Positions 9,646 to 18,442 of a stretch of 64,000 nucleotides of DNA are shown in pieces (position 1 is the stretch's first letter; the number at the start of each line of letters is the position of its first letter). The position numbers and the translations under genes were made by a program. This DNA comes from CBDIHH01 sp965279095. GTDB taxonomy: Bacteria; Pseudomonadota; Alphaproteobacteria; Caulobacterales; Caulobacteraceae. The notes beneath the pieces were generated by a model. The model was not told the origin of the DNA, ran no database searches, and was given only the letters and a program-made list of their open reading frames with translations. Where the stretch lies: the NCBI GenBank assembly GCA_965279095.1, contig CBDIHH010000006.1, positions 496,001 to 560,000 on the forward strand. Direction: 5' to 3'.

Positions 9646-10503
9646 TCAGCCCCAGTCCAGCGCCGCCTCGCCGCGCAGGATGGCTTCGACCGGGGGCCGG
9701 TGACCGTCATGCCCCCGGTCATGCAGCACGAGGGGGGGCAGCAGCATCAGGGGCGCCTTGCCGGTCTTGACCGCCCGGACCAGGACCCGTTTGGCCGCCG
9801 CGTCGGCGAAGGGGTGGATCGGCCGGATGCGGAAGGAGCCGGCGCCCCTGCCCAGCAGCGCCAGGATGTCTGCCAACCGGTCTGCGCGATGGATGAGCGT
9901 TACGGACCCGCCCTCCCGCACCGCCTTGAGCAGGAAGCGAGTCCAGGCCTCCAGGCCCTGGTCGGCGATATAGGCGCCCCGCCGTTCGGGCAGGGGTCCG
10001 CGGATGGCGCCCGGGTCGTCGAAATAGGGCGGATTGGCCATGGCCGCGTCGAACGGGACGAGGCCAAGGCCGGCGAAGCGCGCGGCGACATCGCCCGCCA
10101 GCGCCGACACCCGGTCCGCCATGCCGTTCGCCTCGATGTTGCCCTGGGCCAGGGCGAGGGCCGCCGGGTCGCGCTCCACCCCCACGAACAGGGTGTGGGG
10201 ACGCCGCATGGCCGCCGCGAGCAACCCCGCCCCCGGCCCACACCCGGCCTCGATGACCCGCGCCCCGTCCGCCGCGTCGCAGGACGCCGCCAGCAACGCG
10301 GCGTCCAGGCCGGCGCGATAGCCGCGCACGGGCTGGCGCAGCCGCACCCGGCCGCCCAGGACGGCGTCCTCGCTGGTGTCCGCCCTCAGGTCGGGAAGGC
10401 CGGGTTCGGCTGTCAATCTCTGCTCCCAGGCGGCGGCCGCCTTGACCGTGCCCCACGGCGCGACCATTGTCCCGACGTTTGCGACGGCCCGCCTCAGCCC
10501 CAT
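9646..10503 (-). CDS. tRNA1(Val) A37 N6-methyltransferase-like protein (TrmN6 family)
   Basis: A SAM-dependent methyltransferase of up to 285 residues. It has the SAM loop VIEAGCGPGAGLLAAA and the base-flipping NPPYF motif of N6-adenine methyltransferases. The order of blocks (DAVLGGRVRLRQPVRGYRAG, then the SAM loop, then NPPYF, then LIHRADRL) matches the YfiC/TrmN6 group, which modifies A37 of tRNA-Val. The start is uncertain: ATG 10503 overlaps the upstream region of the divergent polyprenyl synthase, and ATG 10467 (MVAPWG) is equally possible. Product name is by family resemblance. Confidence 0.75.
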   Translation of the reverse strand: MGLRRAVANVGTMVAPWGTVKAAAAWEQRLTAEPGLPDLRADTSEDAVLGGRVRLRQPVRGYRAGLDAALLAASCDAADGARVIEAGCGPGAGLLAAAMRRPHTLFVGVERDPAALALAQGNIEANGMADRVSALAGDVAARFAGLGLVPFDAAMANPPYFDDPGAIRGPLPERRGAYIADQGLEAWTRFLLKAVREGGSVTLIHRADRLADILALLGRGAGSFRIRPIHPFADAAAKRVLVRAVKTGKAPLMLLPPLVLHDRGHDGHRPPVEAILRGEAALDWG

Positions 10504-10537
10504 ATCAGGCCGGTCCGCCTATGAGGAGCATGTCCCT

Positions 10538-11563
10538 TTGGACGCAGTGAAGACGGTTCTCGCGACCGGCCCGGCGCCGAGGCCGACGGGGTCCGTGGAC
10601 AAGCTCGTGCGCCTTACCCGGGCGGACATGAAGCGCGTCGACGCGCTGATCACCGCGCGCATGGACAGCCCCGTGCCGGTGATCCCGGCCCTGGCCGAGC
10701 ACCTGATCTCGGCGGGGGGCAAGCGCCTGCGCCCGCTGCTCGCCCTGGCCGCCGCCCGCATCCTGGGATCGGAGTCCGACGCCTGCCTCAAGCTGGCCGC
10801 GGCGGTGGAGTTCATCCACACCGCCACCCTGCTGCACGACGATGTGGTCGATGGCTCGCAGCTGCGCCGCGGCAAGGTCGCCGCCCACCTGATCTGGGGA
10901 GGCTCGTCCAGCGTCCTGGTGGGCGATTTCCTGTTCGCTCGCGCTTTCGAGCTGATGGTTGAGACCGGCTCCCTGCGCGCCCTCGACATCCTCGCCAAGG
11001 CCTCCAGCGTCATCGCCGAGGGCGAGGTGCTTCAGCTCACCCGCGCCCACGACCTGGGCCTGGACCAGGCCACCTATATCGAGATCATCCGCTGCAAGAC
11101 GGCCGAACTGTTCGCCGCCGCCGCTGAGGCCGGCGCGGTCTCGGCAGGGGCGGGCGACGCCGCCGTGGCGGCCCTGAGGGCCTACGGCGCCGGCATCGGC
11201 CTGGCCTTCCAGCTGGTGGACGACGCCCTGGACTACGGCGGCGCGACGGGCGCCCTGGGCAAGAACGCCGGCGACGACTTCCGCGAGGGCAAGGCCACCC
11301 TGCCGCTGCTGCTGGCCATCGGCCGCACCGGGGCCAAGGAGGAGGCCTTCTGGGAGCGCACCGTCAGCCGGCTCGACCAGACGGACGATGACTTCCGCCG
11401 CGCCCGTGAACTCATCATCGGCACCGGAGCGTTCGACGCCACCCTGGACATGGCCGCCGACTACGCGGACGGCGCCAAGGCGTCCCTGGCCGCCCTGCCG
11501 GCGGGCGAATGGCGCGAGGCCCTCGAGGCCCTCGCCGACTTCACGGTCAGCCGCGCGGCGTGA
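10538..11563 (+). CDS. ispB: Polyprenyl (octa-/decaprenyl) diphosphate synthase
   Basis: A trans-prenyltransferase of about 341 residues that makes the long isoprenoid side chain of ubiquinone. The first aspartate-rich motif is LLHDDVVD and the second is QLVDDALDY, with GGKRLRPLL before and the conserved GDFLF between. No ATG is available until residue MKRVDAL, so I propose TTG 10538 behind GAGGAG; GTG 10547 is an alternative. It is divergent from the methyltransferase gene and followed by a palindromic repeat. Chain length cannot be read from sequence. Confidence 0.88.
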   Translation: MDAVKTVLATGPAPRPTGSVDKLVRLTRADMKRVDALITARMDSPVPVIPALAEHLISAGGKRLRPLLALAAARILGSESDACLKLAAAVEFIHTATLLHDDVVDGSQLRRGKVAAHLIWGGSSSVLVGDFLFARAFELMVETGSLRALDILAKASSVIAEGEVLQLTRAHDLGLDQATYIEIIRCKTAELFAAAAEAGAVSAGAGDAAVAALRAYGAGIGLAFQLVDDALDYGGATGALGKNAGDDFREGKATLPLLLAIGRTGAKEEAFWERTVSRLDQTDDDFRRARELIIGTGAFDATLDMAADYADGAKASLAALPAGEWREALEALADFTVSRAA

Positions 11564-11565
11564 TC

Positions 11566-11684
11566 CTCCCCCGCTTGGCGGGGGAGGGGGACCACGCAGT
11601 GGTGGAGGGGGCGTCCGCTAGCGGCGCGCTCTGGCTCTTGCCCCCTCAGTCGCTCCGCGACAGCTCCCCCGCACGCGGGGGAGC
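11566..11684. repeat. Intergenic palindromic repeat (two CCCCCGC hairpins)
   Basis: The gap between two convergent genes holds two hairpins. One is at 11566-11588 (CTCCCCCGC/GCGGGGGAG with TTG loop). The other is at 11663-11684, with 10-bp arms GCTCCCCCGC and GCGGGGGAGC. A GGAGGGGG segment and a CCCCCTC segment between them can also pair. The layout is that of REP-type elements that recur between genes in Caulobacterales. It probably acts as a bidirectional terminator. Confidence 0.75.
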
Positions 11685-11696
11685 ATAGTCGTTCAG

Positions 11697-12899
11697 CTAT
11701 TTCACCGCGGCGCAGAAGCGTTGGATGCGCGAGCAGGCGTCCTCGAGGATGTCCTCGGAGGTGGCGTAGGAGATGCGGAAGAAGGGCGAGAGGCCAAAGG
11801 CCGCGCCGTGCACCACCGCCACCCCTTCGGACTCCAGCAGTTCCGCCGCGAACGCCTCGTCGTCGGTGATCACCTTGCCGGTGGGCGCGGTCTTGCCGAT
11901 CAGGCCCTCGCACGAGGGGTACACGTAGAAGGCGCCCTCGGGGGTCGGGCAGTGCAGGCCGGTGGCCTGGTTCAGCATGGACACCACCAGGTCGCGGCGC
12001 CGCTCGAACAGCTTGGCGTTGGTGGGGATGAAGGCCTGCGTCCCGTTCAGGGCCTCGACCGCCGCCGCCTGCGAGATGGAGCAGGGGTTGGACGTGGACT
12101 GGCTCATCACCTTGTTCATCAACTTGATCAGCGGCTCGGGGCCGGCGGCGTAGCCGATACGCCAGCCGGTCATGGCATAGGCCTTGGACACCCCGTTCAT
12201 GGTCAGGGTGCGGTCGTAGAGGCCCGGCTCCACCTCCAGAATGGTGGTGAACTTGAAGTCGCCGTAGACGAGATGCTCGTACATGTCGTCGGTCAGCACC
12301 CACACCTGCGGGTGACGCATCAGCACCTCGGCCAGAGCCTTCAGCTCGTCGGCCGTGTAGGCGGCGCCCGATGGGTTGGACGGGGAGTTGAGGATGATCC
12401 ACTTGGACCGCGGCGTGATCGCGGCCTCCAGGGCCTCCGGGCGCAGCTTGAAGTTGTCGGCCGCCGTGGTGTCCACGAACACCGGCTCGCCCCCGGCGAG
12501 ATAGACCATGTCGGGGTAGGACACCCAGTAGGGCGTCGGGATCAGGACCTCGTCGCCGGGCGACAGAGTGGCCACCAGGGCGTTGTAGATCACCGCCTTG
12601 CCGCCGGGGCCGACGGTGACCTGCGAACGCTTGTAGGTCAGGCCGTTCTCGCGCGCGAACTTGGCGACGATGGCGTCCTTGAGCTCCGGCGTGCCGTCGA
12701 CGTCGGTATATTTGGTCTGCCCCTCACGGATGGCCTTGATGGCCGCTTCCTTGATGTTGTCCGGCGTGTCGAAATCGGGTTCGCCGGCGCTCATCGAGAT
12801 GATGTTGCGACCCTGGGCCTTAAGCTCCCGCGCCTTGGCCGAGACCGCCAGGGTGGGGGAAGGCTTCACGCGGCTGAGGGCGGCGGATTCGAGGGGCAT
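11697..12899 (-). CDS. aatA: Aspartate aminotransferase (PLP, class I)
   Basis: A 400-residue fold-type I aminotransferase interconverting aspartate and oxaloacetate with glutamate/2-oxoglutarate. The PLP lysine is K239 in NGVSKAYAMTGWRIG. Also visible are ISMSAGEPDFDTP at the N terminus, NSPSNPSG (PLP/substrate Asn), and the C-terminal arginine in FFRISYA. Start at ATG 12899 (MPLESAALSRVKPSPT) is preferred; the in-frame extension to 13001 is low-complexity and not conserved in the family. It is similar to the AatA/aspC subgroup Ib of alphaproteobacteria. Confidence 0.93.
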   Translation of the reverse strand: MPLESAALSRVKPSPTLAVSAKARELKAQGRNIISMSAGEPDFDTPDNIKEAAIKAIREGQTKYTDVDGTPELKDAIVAKFARENGLTYKRSQVTVGPGGKAVIYNALVATLSPGDEVLIPTPYWVSYPDMVYLAGGEPVFVDTTAADNFKLRPEALEAAITPRSKWIILNSPSNPSGAAYTADELKALAEVLMRHPQVWVLTDDMYEHLVYGDFKFTTILEVEPGLYDRTLTMNGVSKAYAMTGWRIGYAAGPEPLIKLMNKVMSQSTSNPCSISQAAAVEALNGTQAFIPTNAKLFERRRDLVVSMLNQATGLHCPTPEGAFYVYPSCEGLIGKTAPTGKVITDDEAFAAELLESEGVAVVHGAAFGLSPFFRISYATSEDILEDACSRIQRFCAAVK

Positions 12900-13039
12900 A
12901 GGACGGCTCCATGATATGAGGCGCGCTGCGTTTAGCCCGAGCAGCGGCCTCGCGCCACCCGCGAGGCGGAACTTTGGCAGGGCCTGAGGCTTAGACGTCA
13001 CAGCGGCGCTGTTGAGAAATGCGACCCTGGAACGCGCCC

Positions 13040-13474
13040 ATGAAGACCGGCACGACCCTATCGCTACTCTGCCTGACCCCGCTCAGCCTCCTCATCGGAC
13101 TGCAGGCCTGCGAGAAACCCGCCACCATGTACGCCGACGCACCGCGCGAGCGGGCCCAGGTCGCTGTCTCGGCCGGCGCCCCGGCCGGATACGTCGGTCA
13201 CTGGGCGGCCTCGGCGGCCGGTTGCGACGCCCGAGCCTGGATCCTGACCAAGGAGCATCTCCTGTCGCCCGACGGAACCGGCTGCGACATCGTCGGCGCC
13301 GATCCCACCCCCGCCGGCTATAGCGCGTCGAGCTTCTGCAGCGGCCCCAAACTGGCTCAGCCGAAGTCTGGCCGCATGGTGCTGACCCTGACCGGCCCCG
13401 GGGCGGGGGACTCGCTCAGCATCAGCGAGGGACCCTTCGGCGGCGCCATCAGCCTGGTGCGGTGCGCCGCCTGA
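13040..13474 (+). CDS. Small outer-membrane-type lipoprotein of unknown function
   Basis: A 144-residue protein with a lipoprotein signal: a hydrophobic stretch followed by IGLQAC, making C24 the likely lipid-modified cysteine. The mature part has four more cysteines (GCDARAW, GCDIV, FCSGP, VRCAA) and a Gly-rich beta-type sequence around GYVGHWAAS. ATG 13040 is chosen over 13019 because it leaves a normal signal peptide. No domain recognised. It precedes the VTT gene by 45 bases on the same strand. Confidence 0.7.
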   Translation: MKTGTTLSLLCLTPLSLLIGLQACEKPATMYADAPRERAQVAVSAGAPAGYVGHWAASAAGCDARAWILTKEHLLSPDGTGCDIVGADPTPAGYSASSFCSGPKLAQPKSGRMVLTLTGPGAGDSLSISEGPFGGAISLVRCAA

Positions 13475-13519
13475 GCCTCGGCGCCTTGACCCTGCCGTCC
13501 TGATCGGCCACCCAGACCC

Positions 13520-14254
13520 GTGCGCCGGCTGCTACGCCTTCTCGTTGAAATGGATGCGCGCGCCTGGCGCGCCCTGGCCATTGGATTCGCCCTGTTCGGC
13601 GGCGTCGGCGTCGTGCTGCTGTTCGGCGCCACCTTGCTCGGCATCCAGCGCGAGGCCGAGGTCGAGCGATGGCTGGGGTTCGCGGCGCAGAGCCCTGTCG
13701 GCCTCTTGGTCGTGGTCGCAGCCTTTTCCCTGCTGGCCTTCCTGGGCGCCCCCCAGGTGGCCCTCTACGCCGCCGCTGTGGTGGCCTTCGGGCCCGCGCG
13801 CGGCTGCGTCTACAGCTGGATCGCCACCGAGGTGTCCGCCTGCGTCGGCTTCTGGCTCGGGCGAGCGTTCGGCTCGCGTCTCGACGCCTGGCTGCAGAGG
13901 CCGGCCATCGCCCGTTTCATGCAGATGATCGGCCAGAACGGATTCATCGCCAGCCTGCTGGTGCGGCTGGTGCCCTCGGCGCCCTTCATCGTCGTCAACA
14001 TGGCCGCGGGCGTCTCGCCGATGCGCTTCGCCGCCTTCGCCGCCGGCACGGGCCTGGGCATCGTGCCCAAGATCGTGCTGACCGCCTTCGCCGGCCATTC
14101 GGCGGCCCGGGCGCTGAAGGGCGGAGGGCCCGGCCATGTGCTGGTCATCGTCGCGGTGGTGGCCGCCTGGGTCGCCGTCGGCTGGTTGGCGCGGCGCTGG
14201 CTGAAGGGTCGGGACGGCGACGTCTTGCCCAACGGGCCGGATTCGCCTACATGA
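13520..14254 (+). CDS. TVP38/TMEM64 (VTT/SNARE-associated domain) membrane protein
   Basis: A 244-residue integral membrane protein of the DedA-like VTT superfamily, proposed to be lipid scramblases or transporters. It has an N-terminal helix, then the domain core with FLGAPQVALYAAAVVAFGP, a GFWLGRAFG loop, and LLVRLVPSAPFIVVNMAAG, which carries the family's re-entrant F/L-x-R-x-x-P motif. The start is a GTG at 13520. The stop codon overlaps a downstream mini-ORF by ATGA. The substrate is unknown. Confidence 0.85.
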   Translation: MRRLLRLLVEMDARAWRALAIGFALFGGVGVVLLFGATLLGIQREAEVERWLGFAAQSPVGLLVVVAAFSLLAFLGAPQVALYAAAVVAFGPARGCVYSWIATEVSACVGFWLGRAFGSRLDAWLQRPAIARFMQMIGQNGFIASLLVRLVPSAPFIVVNMAAGVSPMRFAAFAAGTGLGIVPKIVLTAFAGHSAARALKGGGPGHVLVIVAVVAAWVAVGWLARRWLKGRDGDVLPNGPDSPT

Positions 14255-14340
14255 ACCGCATGAGCGAGCGTCAGATCATGACGGTGGAAGCGGGCCTTAT
14301 CGGCCTCGGCCTGGGGCTTATCAGCCCCTGGGCGCTCTAG
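14251..14340 (+). CDS. Leucine-rich mini-ORF (candidate leader peptide) before leuA
   Basis: A 29-codon ORF (alternative starts at 14260 and 14278) whose second half reads AGLIGLGLGLISPWAL: five Leu codons and two Ile codons within 14. It ends 78 bases before leuA. Its first ATG overlaps the stop of the VTT gene. A leader peptide rich in the end product (Leu) just upstream of the first leucine-pathway gene is the hallmark of ribosome-mediated attenuation, which is known for leu operons in other proteobacteria. It could instead be a chance or coupled small protein. Confidence 0.4.
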   Translation: MNRMSERQIMTVEAGLIGLGLGLISPWAL

Positions 14341-14396
14341 GGCTGCGCATCGTCGCGGCCCAGGCGCGCAGGGGCAAATTGACCAGCAGCGCCCTT
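14313..14396 (+). promoter_or_regulatory. Candidate leuA attenuator structures
   Basis: Within the Leu codons is a hairpin GGGGCT-TATC-AGCCCC (14313-14328). Downstream, AGGGGC (14370-14375) can pair with GCCCTT (14391-14396; one G-T pair), followed by TTCCCTTC, a weak terminator-like tail. GGGGC and GCCCC segments can pair in alternative combinations, as an attenuator requires. Stem strengths are modest, so this is a hypothesis. Confidence 0.25.
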
Positions 14397-14418
14397 TCCC
14401 TTCGCCAAGAGCATCCCA

Positions 14419-16011
14419 ATGAACACCCAAACTGAAACCCCCCCAGGGGTAGACTCCGCCTCCGCTTCCGAGCGGGTCATCATCTTCGACACCAGCATGC
14501 GCGACGGCGAACAGGCGCCGGGCGCCTCCATGTCGCTGGAGGAGAAGCTGGAGCTGGCCAAGATCCTCGAGGAGATGAGGGTCGACGTCATCGAGGCCGG
14601 CTTCCCGATCGCCTCCAACGGCGACTTCGAGGCCGTCCACAAGATCGCGCAGATCGTCACCGAGAGCACCGTCTGCGGCCTGGCCCGCGCCTCGGTCATG
14701 GATATCGACCGCGCCGCCGAGGCCATCAAGCCGGCCCGCCGGGGCCGCATCCATACCTTCCTGTCCACCAGCCCCCAGCACCGCGACTACATTCTGAAGA
14801 TGTCGCAGGACGAGATCCTGGAGCTGGTGACCAAGTCGGTCACCCACGCCCGCAACCGCTGCGACGACGTGGAATGGTCGGCGCAGGACGCCACCCGCAC
14901 CGAGCGCGACTTCCTGGTCCGCTGTTGCGAGGCGGCCATCGCCGCCGGGGCGACAACGATCAACGTCCCGGACACCGTCGGCTATTCCTACCCCAGCGAA
15001 TACGGCGACCTGTTCCGCTTCCTGATCGAAACCGTGCCCAACGCCGACAAGGCGATCTTCTCGGTGCACTGCCACAACGACCTGGGGCTGGCTGTGGCCA
15101 ACAGCCTGGCCGGCGTCCAGGGCGGCGCACGGCAGGTGGAATGCGCCATCAACGGCCTGGGCGAGCGCGCCGGCAACGCCGCCCTCGAAGAGATCGTGAT
15201 GGCCCTGAAGGTGCGCGGCCAGAGCCTGCCCTATCATACCGGCGTGGTGAGCCAGCAGATCACCCGCGCCAGCCGCTACGTCTCCGCCATCACCGGCTTC
15301 CCGGTCCAGTTCAACAAGGCCATCGTCGGCAAGAACGCCTTCGCCCATGAGAGCGGCATCCACCAGGACGGGATGCTGAAGAACGCCGAGACCTATGAGA
15401 TCATGACGCCGGAGTCGGTGGGGCAGGGCGCCACCAACCTGGTGATGGGCAAGCACTCCGGCCGGCACGCCTTCCGCGACAAGCTGAAGGGCCTGGGCTA
15501 CGAGCTGGGCGCCAACGGGCTGAACGAGGCGTTCGAGCGCTTCAAGGCCTTGGCCGACAAGAAGAAGCACGTCTACGACGAGGACATCGTCGCCCTGGTG
15601 GACAGCGCCCTGGCCGCCGGCGCCGAGCGGATCAAGGTCCGGCGCCTGCGCGTCGTTGCCGGGACCGAGGGGCCGCAGTCCGCCGAGCTGACCCTGGTGA
15701 TTGACGGCGCGGAGCACAGCGCGGTCTGCACCGGCGATGGTCCGGTGGACGCGGTGTTCAACGCCATCCGCCAGATCACGCCCCATTCGGCGATCCTGCG
15801 CCTCTATCAGGTGCACGCGGTCACCGAGGGCACCGACGCCCAGGCCCAGGTTTCCGTTCGTCTGGAGGAGGATGGCCGCATCGCCACCGGCTCGGCCGCG
15901 GACACCGACACCCTGACCGCCTCGGCCATGGCCTATGTCACCGCCCTGAACAACCTGCTGGCCCGCCGCGAAAAGACCCGCCCCGAACCGCTTGTCGCCA
16001 GCGGTTTTTGA
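14419..16011 (+). CDS. leuA: 2-Isopropylmalate synthase
   Basis: First committed enzyme of leucine synthesis: condenses acetyl-CoA with 2-oxoisovalerate. The 530-residue length fits the long form with a C-terminal regulatory (LeuA dimer) domain. Visible are the catalytic R28-D29 in FDTSMRDGEQAPG, the metal-binding HCHND followed by GLAVANSLAG, NGLGERAGNAALEE, and HESGIHQDG. The C-terminal domain (about residues 400-510) should bind leucine for feedback inhibition. A leucine-rich mini-ORF lies upstream. Confidence 0.97.
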   Translation: MNTQTETPPGVDSASASERVIIFDTSMRDGEQAPGASMSLEEKLELAKILEEMRVDVIEAGFPIASNGDFEAVHKIAQIVTESTVCGLARASVMDIDRAAEAIKPARRGRIHTFLSTSPQHRDYILKMSQDEILELVTKSVTHARNRCDDVEWSAQDATRTERDFLVRCCEAAIAAGATTINVPDTVGYSYPSEYGDLFRFLIETVPNADKAIFSVHCHNDLGLAVANSLAGVQGGARQVECAINGLGERAGNAALEEIVMALKVRGQSLPYHTGVVSQQITRASRYVSAITGFPVQFNKAIVGKNAFAHESGIHQDGMLKNAETYEIMTPESVGQGATNLVMGKHSGRHAFRDKLKGLGYELGANGLNEAFERFKALADKKKHVYDEDIVALVDSALAAGAERIKVRRLRVVAGTEGPQSAELTLVIDGAEHSAVCTGDGPVDAVFNAIRQITPHSAILRLYQVHAVTEGTDAQAQVSVRLEEDGRIATGSAADTDTLTASAMAYVTALNNLLARREKTRPEPLVASGF

Positions 16012-16237
16012 TCGATCCTGTTCGCCGAACGGCGGCGGCTGACGCATGGTCGGCCGTCGCCCCGGGGGCTAGGGTCGACTAGCGAACTAAAGCCTTGAAT
16101 TCGGTGGCCTCGCAGGGCACACGAACGGGGTCGCCGAGCCGGGGCGAGCCACCTTCACGCGAACTGGGGAGCGCGCGTGTCTGGGGTCCGGTCAGAGCGG
16201 TCAGCAACGACGCATCATCTCCCGCCAAGGCCCCTGC
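16012..16237 (+). promoter_or_regulatory. Upstream region of the mre operon
   Basis: This 226-base gap must carry the mreB promoter. GCTAGGGT at 16068-16075 resembles the Caulobacter -10 consensus, but the matching -35 is weak. There is no clear terminator for leuA, though GCCGAACGGCGGC near 16023 can form a short hairpin. No further feature seen. Confidence 0.3.
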
Positions 16238-17281
16238 ATGTTCTCGTCCCTCTTCGGCGTCATCTCCAATGACATCGCGATCGACCTCGGGACCGCCAAT
16301 ACCCTGATCTATATGAAGGGGAAGGGCATCGTCCTGAACGAACCCTCCGTGGTGGCGCTGCGCAACGTCGGTGGGCGCAAGGTCGTCCACGCCGTGGGCA
16401 TCGAGGCCAAACAGATGCTCGGCCGAACCCCCGGACACATGGAGGCCATCCGGCCCATGCGCGACGGGGTCATCGCCGACTTCGAAGTGGCCGAGGAGAT
16501 GATCAAGTATTTCATCCGCAAGGTTCACAACCGCAAAGGCTTCGTGAACCCCAAGGTCATCGTCTGCGTGCCGTCGGGCGCCACGGCGGTGGAGCGGCGC
16601 GCCATCAACGACAGCTGCCTGAACGCCTCGGCCCGCCGGGTCGGCCTGATCGACGAGCCCATGGCGGCCGCCATCGGCGCCGGTCTGCCGATCCACGAGC
16701 CCACCGGCTCGATGGTGGTCGACATCGGCGGCGGCACCACCGAGGTGGCCGTGCTGTCCCTGTCGGGCATCGTCTATTCGCGGTCGGTCCGCGTGGGCGG
16801 CGACAAGATGGACGAGGCGATCATCTCCTACATGCGCCGCAACCATAACCTCCTGATCGGCGAAACCACGGCCGAGCGCATCAAGAAGGAGATCGGCACG
16901 GCCCGCTCGCCCAGCGACGGCGAGGGTCTGGCCATCGAGGTCAAGGGCCGCGACCTGATGCAGGGCGTCCCGCGCGAGGTGCGGATCTCCGAGAAGCAGG
17001 CGGCGGACGCCCTGGCCGAGCCGGTCGGGCAGATCGTCGAGGCGGTCAAGGTCGCCCTCGAGGCCACCCCTCCGGAACTGGCCTCCGACATCGCCGACAA
17101 GGGCATCATGCTCACCGGCGGCGGGGCCCTGCTGCGTGGGTTGGACGTCGAGATCCGCGACCACACCGGCCTGCCTGTGACGGTGGCCGATGATCCGCTA
17201 TCCTGCGTGGCGCTGGGCTGCGGCAAGGTTCTCGAACATCCCAAGTGGATGAAGGGCGTCCTCGAGTCGACCCTGGCCTAG
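16238..17281 (+). CDS. mreB: Rod-shape determining actin homologue MreB
   Basis: A 347-residue bacterial actin that forms membrane-bound filaments guiding the elongasome. Actin-fold phosphate loops are AIDLGTANT (about residues 14-22) and VVDIGGGTTEVAV, with the adenosine motif LTGGGALLRGL. The N-terminal MFSSLFG is the amphipathic membrane anchor typical of Gram-negative MreB. First gene of mreB-mreC-mreD-mrdA-rodA, which together build the lateral-wall synthesis machine. Confidence 0.98.
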   Translation: MFSSLFGVISNDIAIDLGTANTLIYMKGKGIVLNEPSVVALRNVGGRKVVHAVGIEAKQMLGRTPGHMEAIRPMRDGVIADFEVAEEMIKYFIRKVHNRKGFVNPKVIVCVPSGATAVERRAINDSCLNASARRVGLIDEPMAAAIGAGLPIHEPTGSMVVDIGGGTTEVAVLSLSGIVYSRSVRVGGDKMDEAIISYMRRNHNLLIGETTAERIKKEIGTARSPSDGEGLAIEVKGRDLMQGVPREVRISEKQAADALAEPVGQIVEAVKVALEATPPELASDIADKGIMLTGGGALLRGLDVEIRDHTGLPVTVADDPLSCVALGCGKVLEHPKWMKGVLESTLA

Positions 17282-17332
17282 ACCCGGTTCCATAAGGGGC
17301 GGGCTGCGGGGCATTCGGCGGGAGTCGATCGG

Positions 17333-18442
17333 TTGGCCTATCGGGACGGGCATTTCCAGGACCTCAAGGTTCCGCTGACCTGGACGGTCGGGCTCGCGCT
17401 CGTCGTGGCCGCGGTGATCGCCGTGGCGATCCTGCTGAGTGACCGCCGCGAGACCCTCCAGGCCTCCGCCTATGGCGCCTCCAGGGCCGTGTCCGACATG
17501 GTCGAGCAGCCGGCCGGCCAGGTGGTCGCCGCCCCCGGCCGCTGGTCCAGCCAGGCGGCGACCTTCCTGGGCGGGTATTTCTTCGCCGCTTCGGAGAACC
17601 GGCGCCTGCGGGCCGAAGTGCAGGAGCTGCGCCAGTGGCGCGACGTCTCCATCGCCCTGGCCGACACCAACGCCCGCTACAAGGCCCTGCTCGGCTTCCG
17701 CACCGACCCGCCGATTCCCATGGTGGCGGCCCGGGTGGTGCTGGACGCCCGCGGTCCCTTCTCCAACACCCGCCTGGCCGACGCGGGCGTCGAGCGCGGC
17801 GTGGTGGTCGGCAATCCGGTGATGAACGACCGCGGGCTGGTGGGTCGAATTGTCGGCGTCACCCGCGGCGCCAGCCGGGTGCTTCTGCTCACCGATGTCG
17901 CCAGTCGCACCCCGGTCCTCGTGGACCGCACCGACGCCCGCGCCATCCTCTCCGGGGACGGCAGCCACACCCCGCGGCTGGACTACATGCGCGGCCAGGA
18001 GCCGGTGAAGAACGGCGACCGCATCCTCAGCTCCGGCGACGGCGGCATGTTCCCCCGGGGCCTGCCCATCGGCACGGCGGTGAAGGGGCTGGACGGGGTC
18101 TGGCGTGTGCGCCTGGACGCCGACCAGGCCTCCATCGACTATGTGCGCGTGTTGATGTTCAAGGACTTCTCCCAACTCGTTGATCTTAAAGCCCTGGCCG
18201 AGCCGCACCTGCCGCCCGCCGGTCCGGTGGGGCCGTCCCAGACCGTTACCGTGCCGGCCCCGGCCGCGGCGCCCGCCGCGCCGGCCCCCGCCAAGACGGC
18301 CAGTCGGCCGGCGGCCCGTCCGGCGGCGCCCGCGCCCCCTGCGGGCGAGCGCGCCTACAAGCGGCCCTCGGACCTTCCGCCGGCGCCGCCGCCCGCCGCC
18401 GCCGCCCCGCCACCGGCGCCCTCCAGCTCGGCGACCCCATGA
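17333..18442 (+). CDS. mreC: Rod-shape determining protein MreC
   Basis: Periplasmic scaffold linking MreB/MreD to PBP2 and RodA. The 369-residue protein has one N-terminal transmembrane helix (about residues 16-36), a coiled-coil stretch around ENRRLRAEVQELRQWRD, then the beta-rich domain with DARGPFSNTRLADAGVERG and GLVGRIVGVT. The last 90 residues are a Pro/Ala-rich tail, an extension common in Caulobacterales. Start is TTG 17333. Its stop overlaps mreD by ATGA. Confidence 0.95.
   Translation: MAYRDGHFQDLKVPLTWTVGLALVVAAVIAVAILLSDRRETLQASAYGASRAVSDMVEQPAGQVVAAPGRWSSQAATFLGGYFFAASENRRLRAEVQELRQWRDVSIALADTNARYKALLGFRTDPPIPMVAARVVLDARGPFSNTRLADAGVERGVVVGNPVMNDRGLVGRIVGVTRGASRVLLLTDVASRTPVLVDRTDARAILSGDGSHTPRLDYMRGQEPVKNGDRILSSGDGGMFPRGLPIGTAVKGLDGVWRVRLDADQASIDYVRVLMFKDFSQLVDLKALAEPHLPPAGPVGPSQTVTVPAPAAAPAAPAPAKTASRPAARPAAPAPPAGERAYKRPSDLPPAPPPAAAAPPPAPSSSATP

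Noticed and set aside
13810..16047. A 745-codon minus-strand frame opposite leuA and the VTT gene
   Set aside because: It is the complementary frame of real genes in 70% G+C DNA. The translation is His/Gly/Asp/Gln-rich with no domain, whereas leuA on the other strand is certain.
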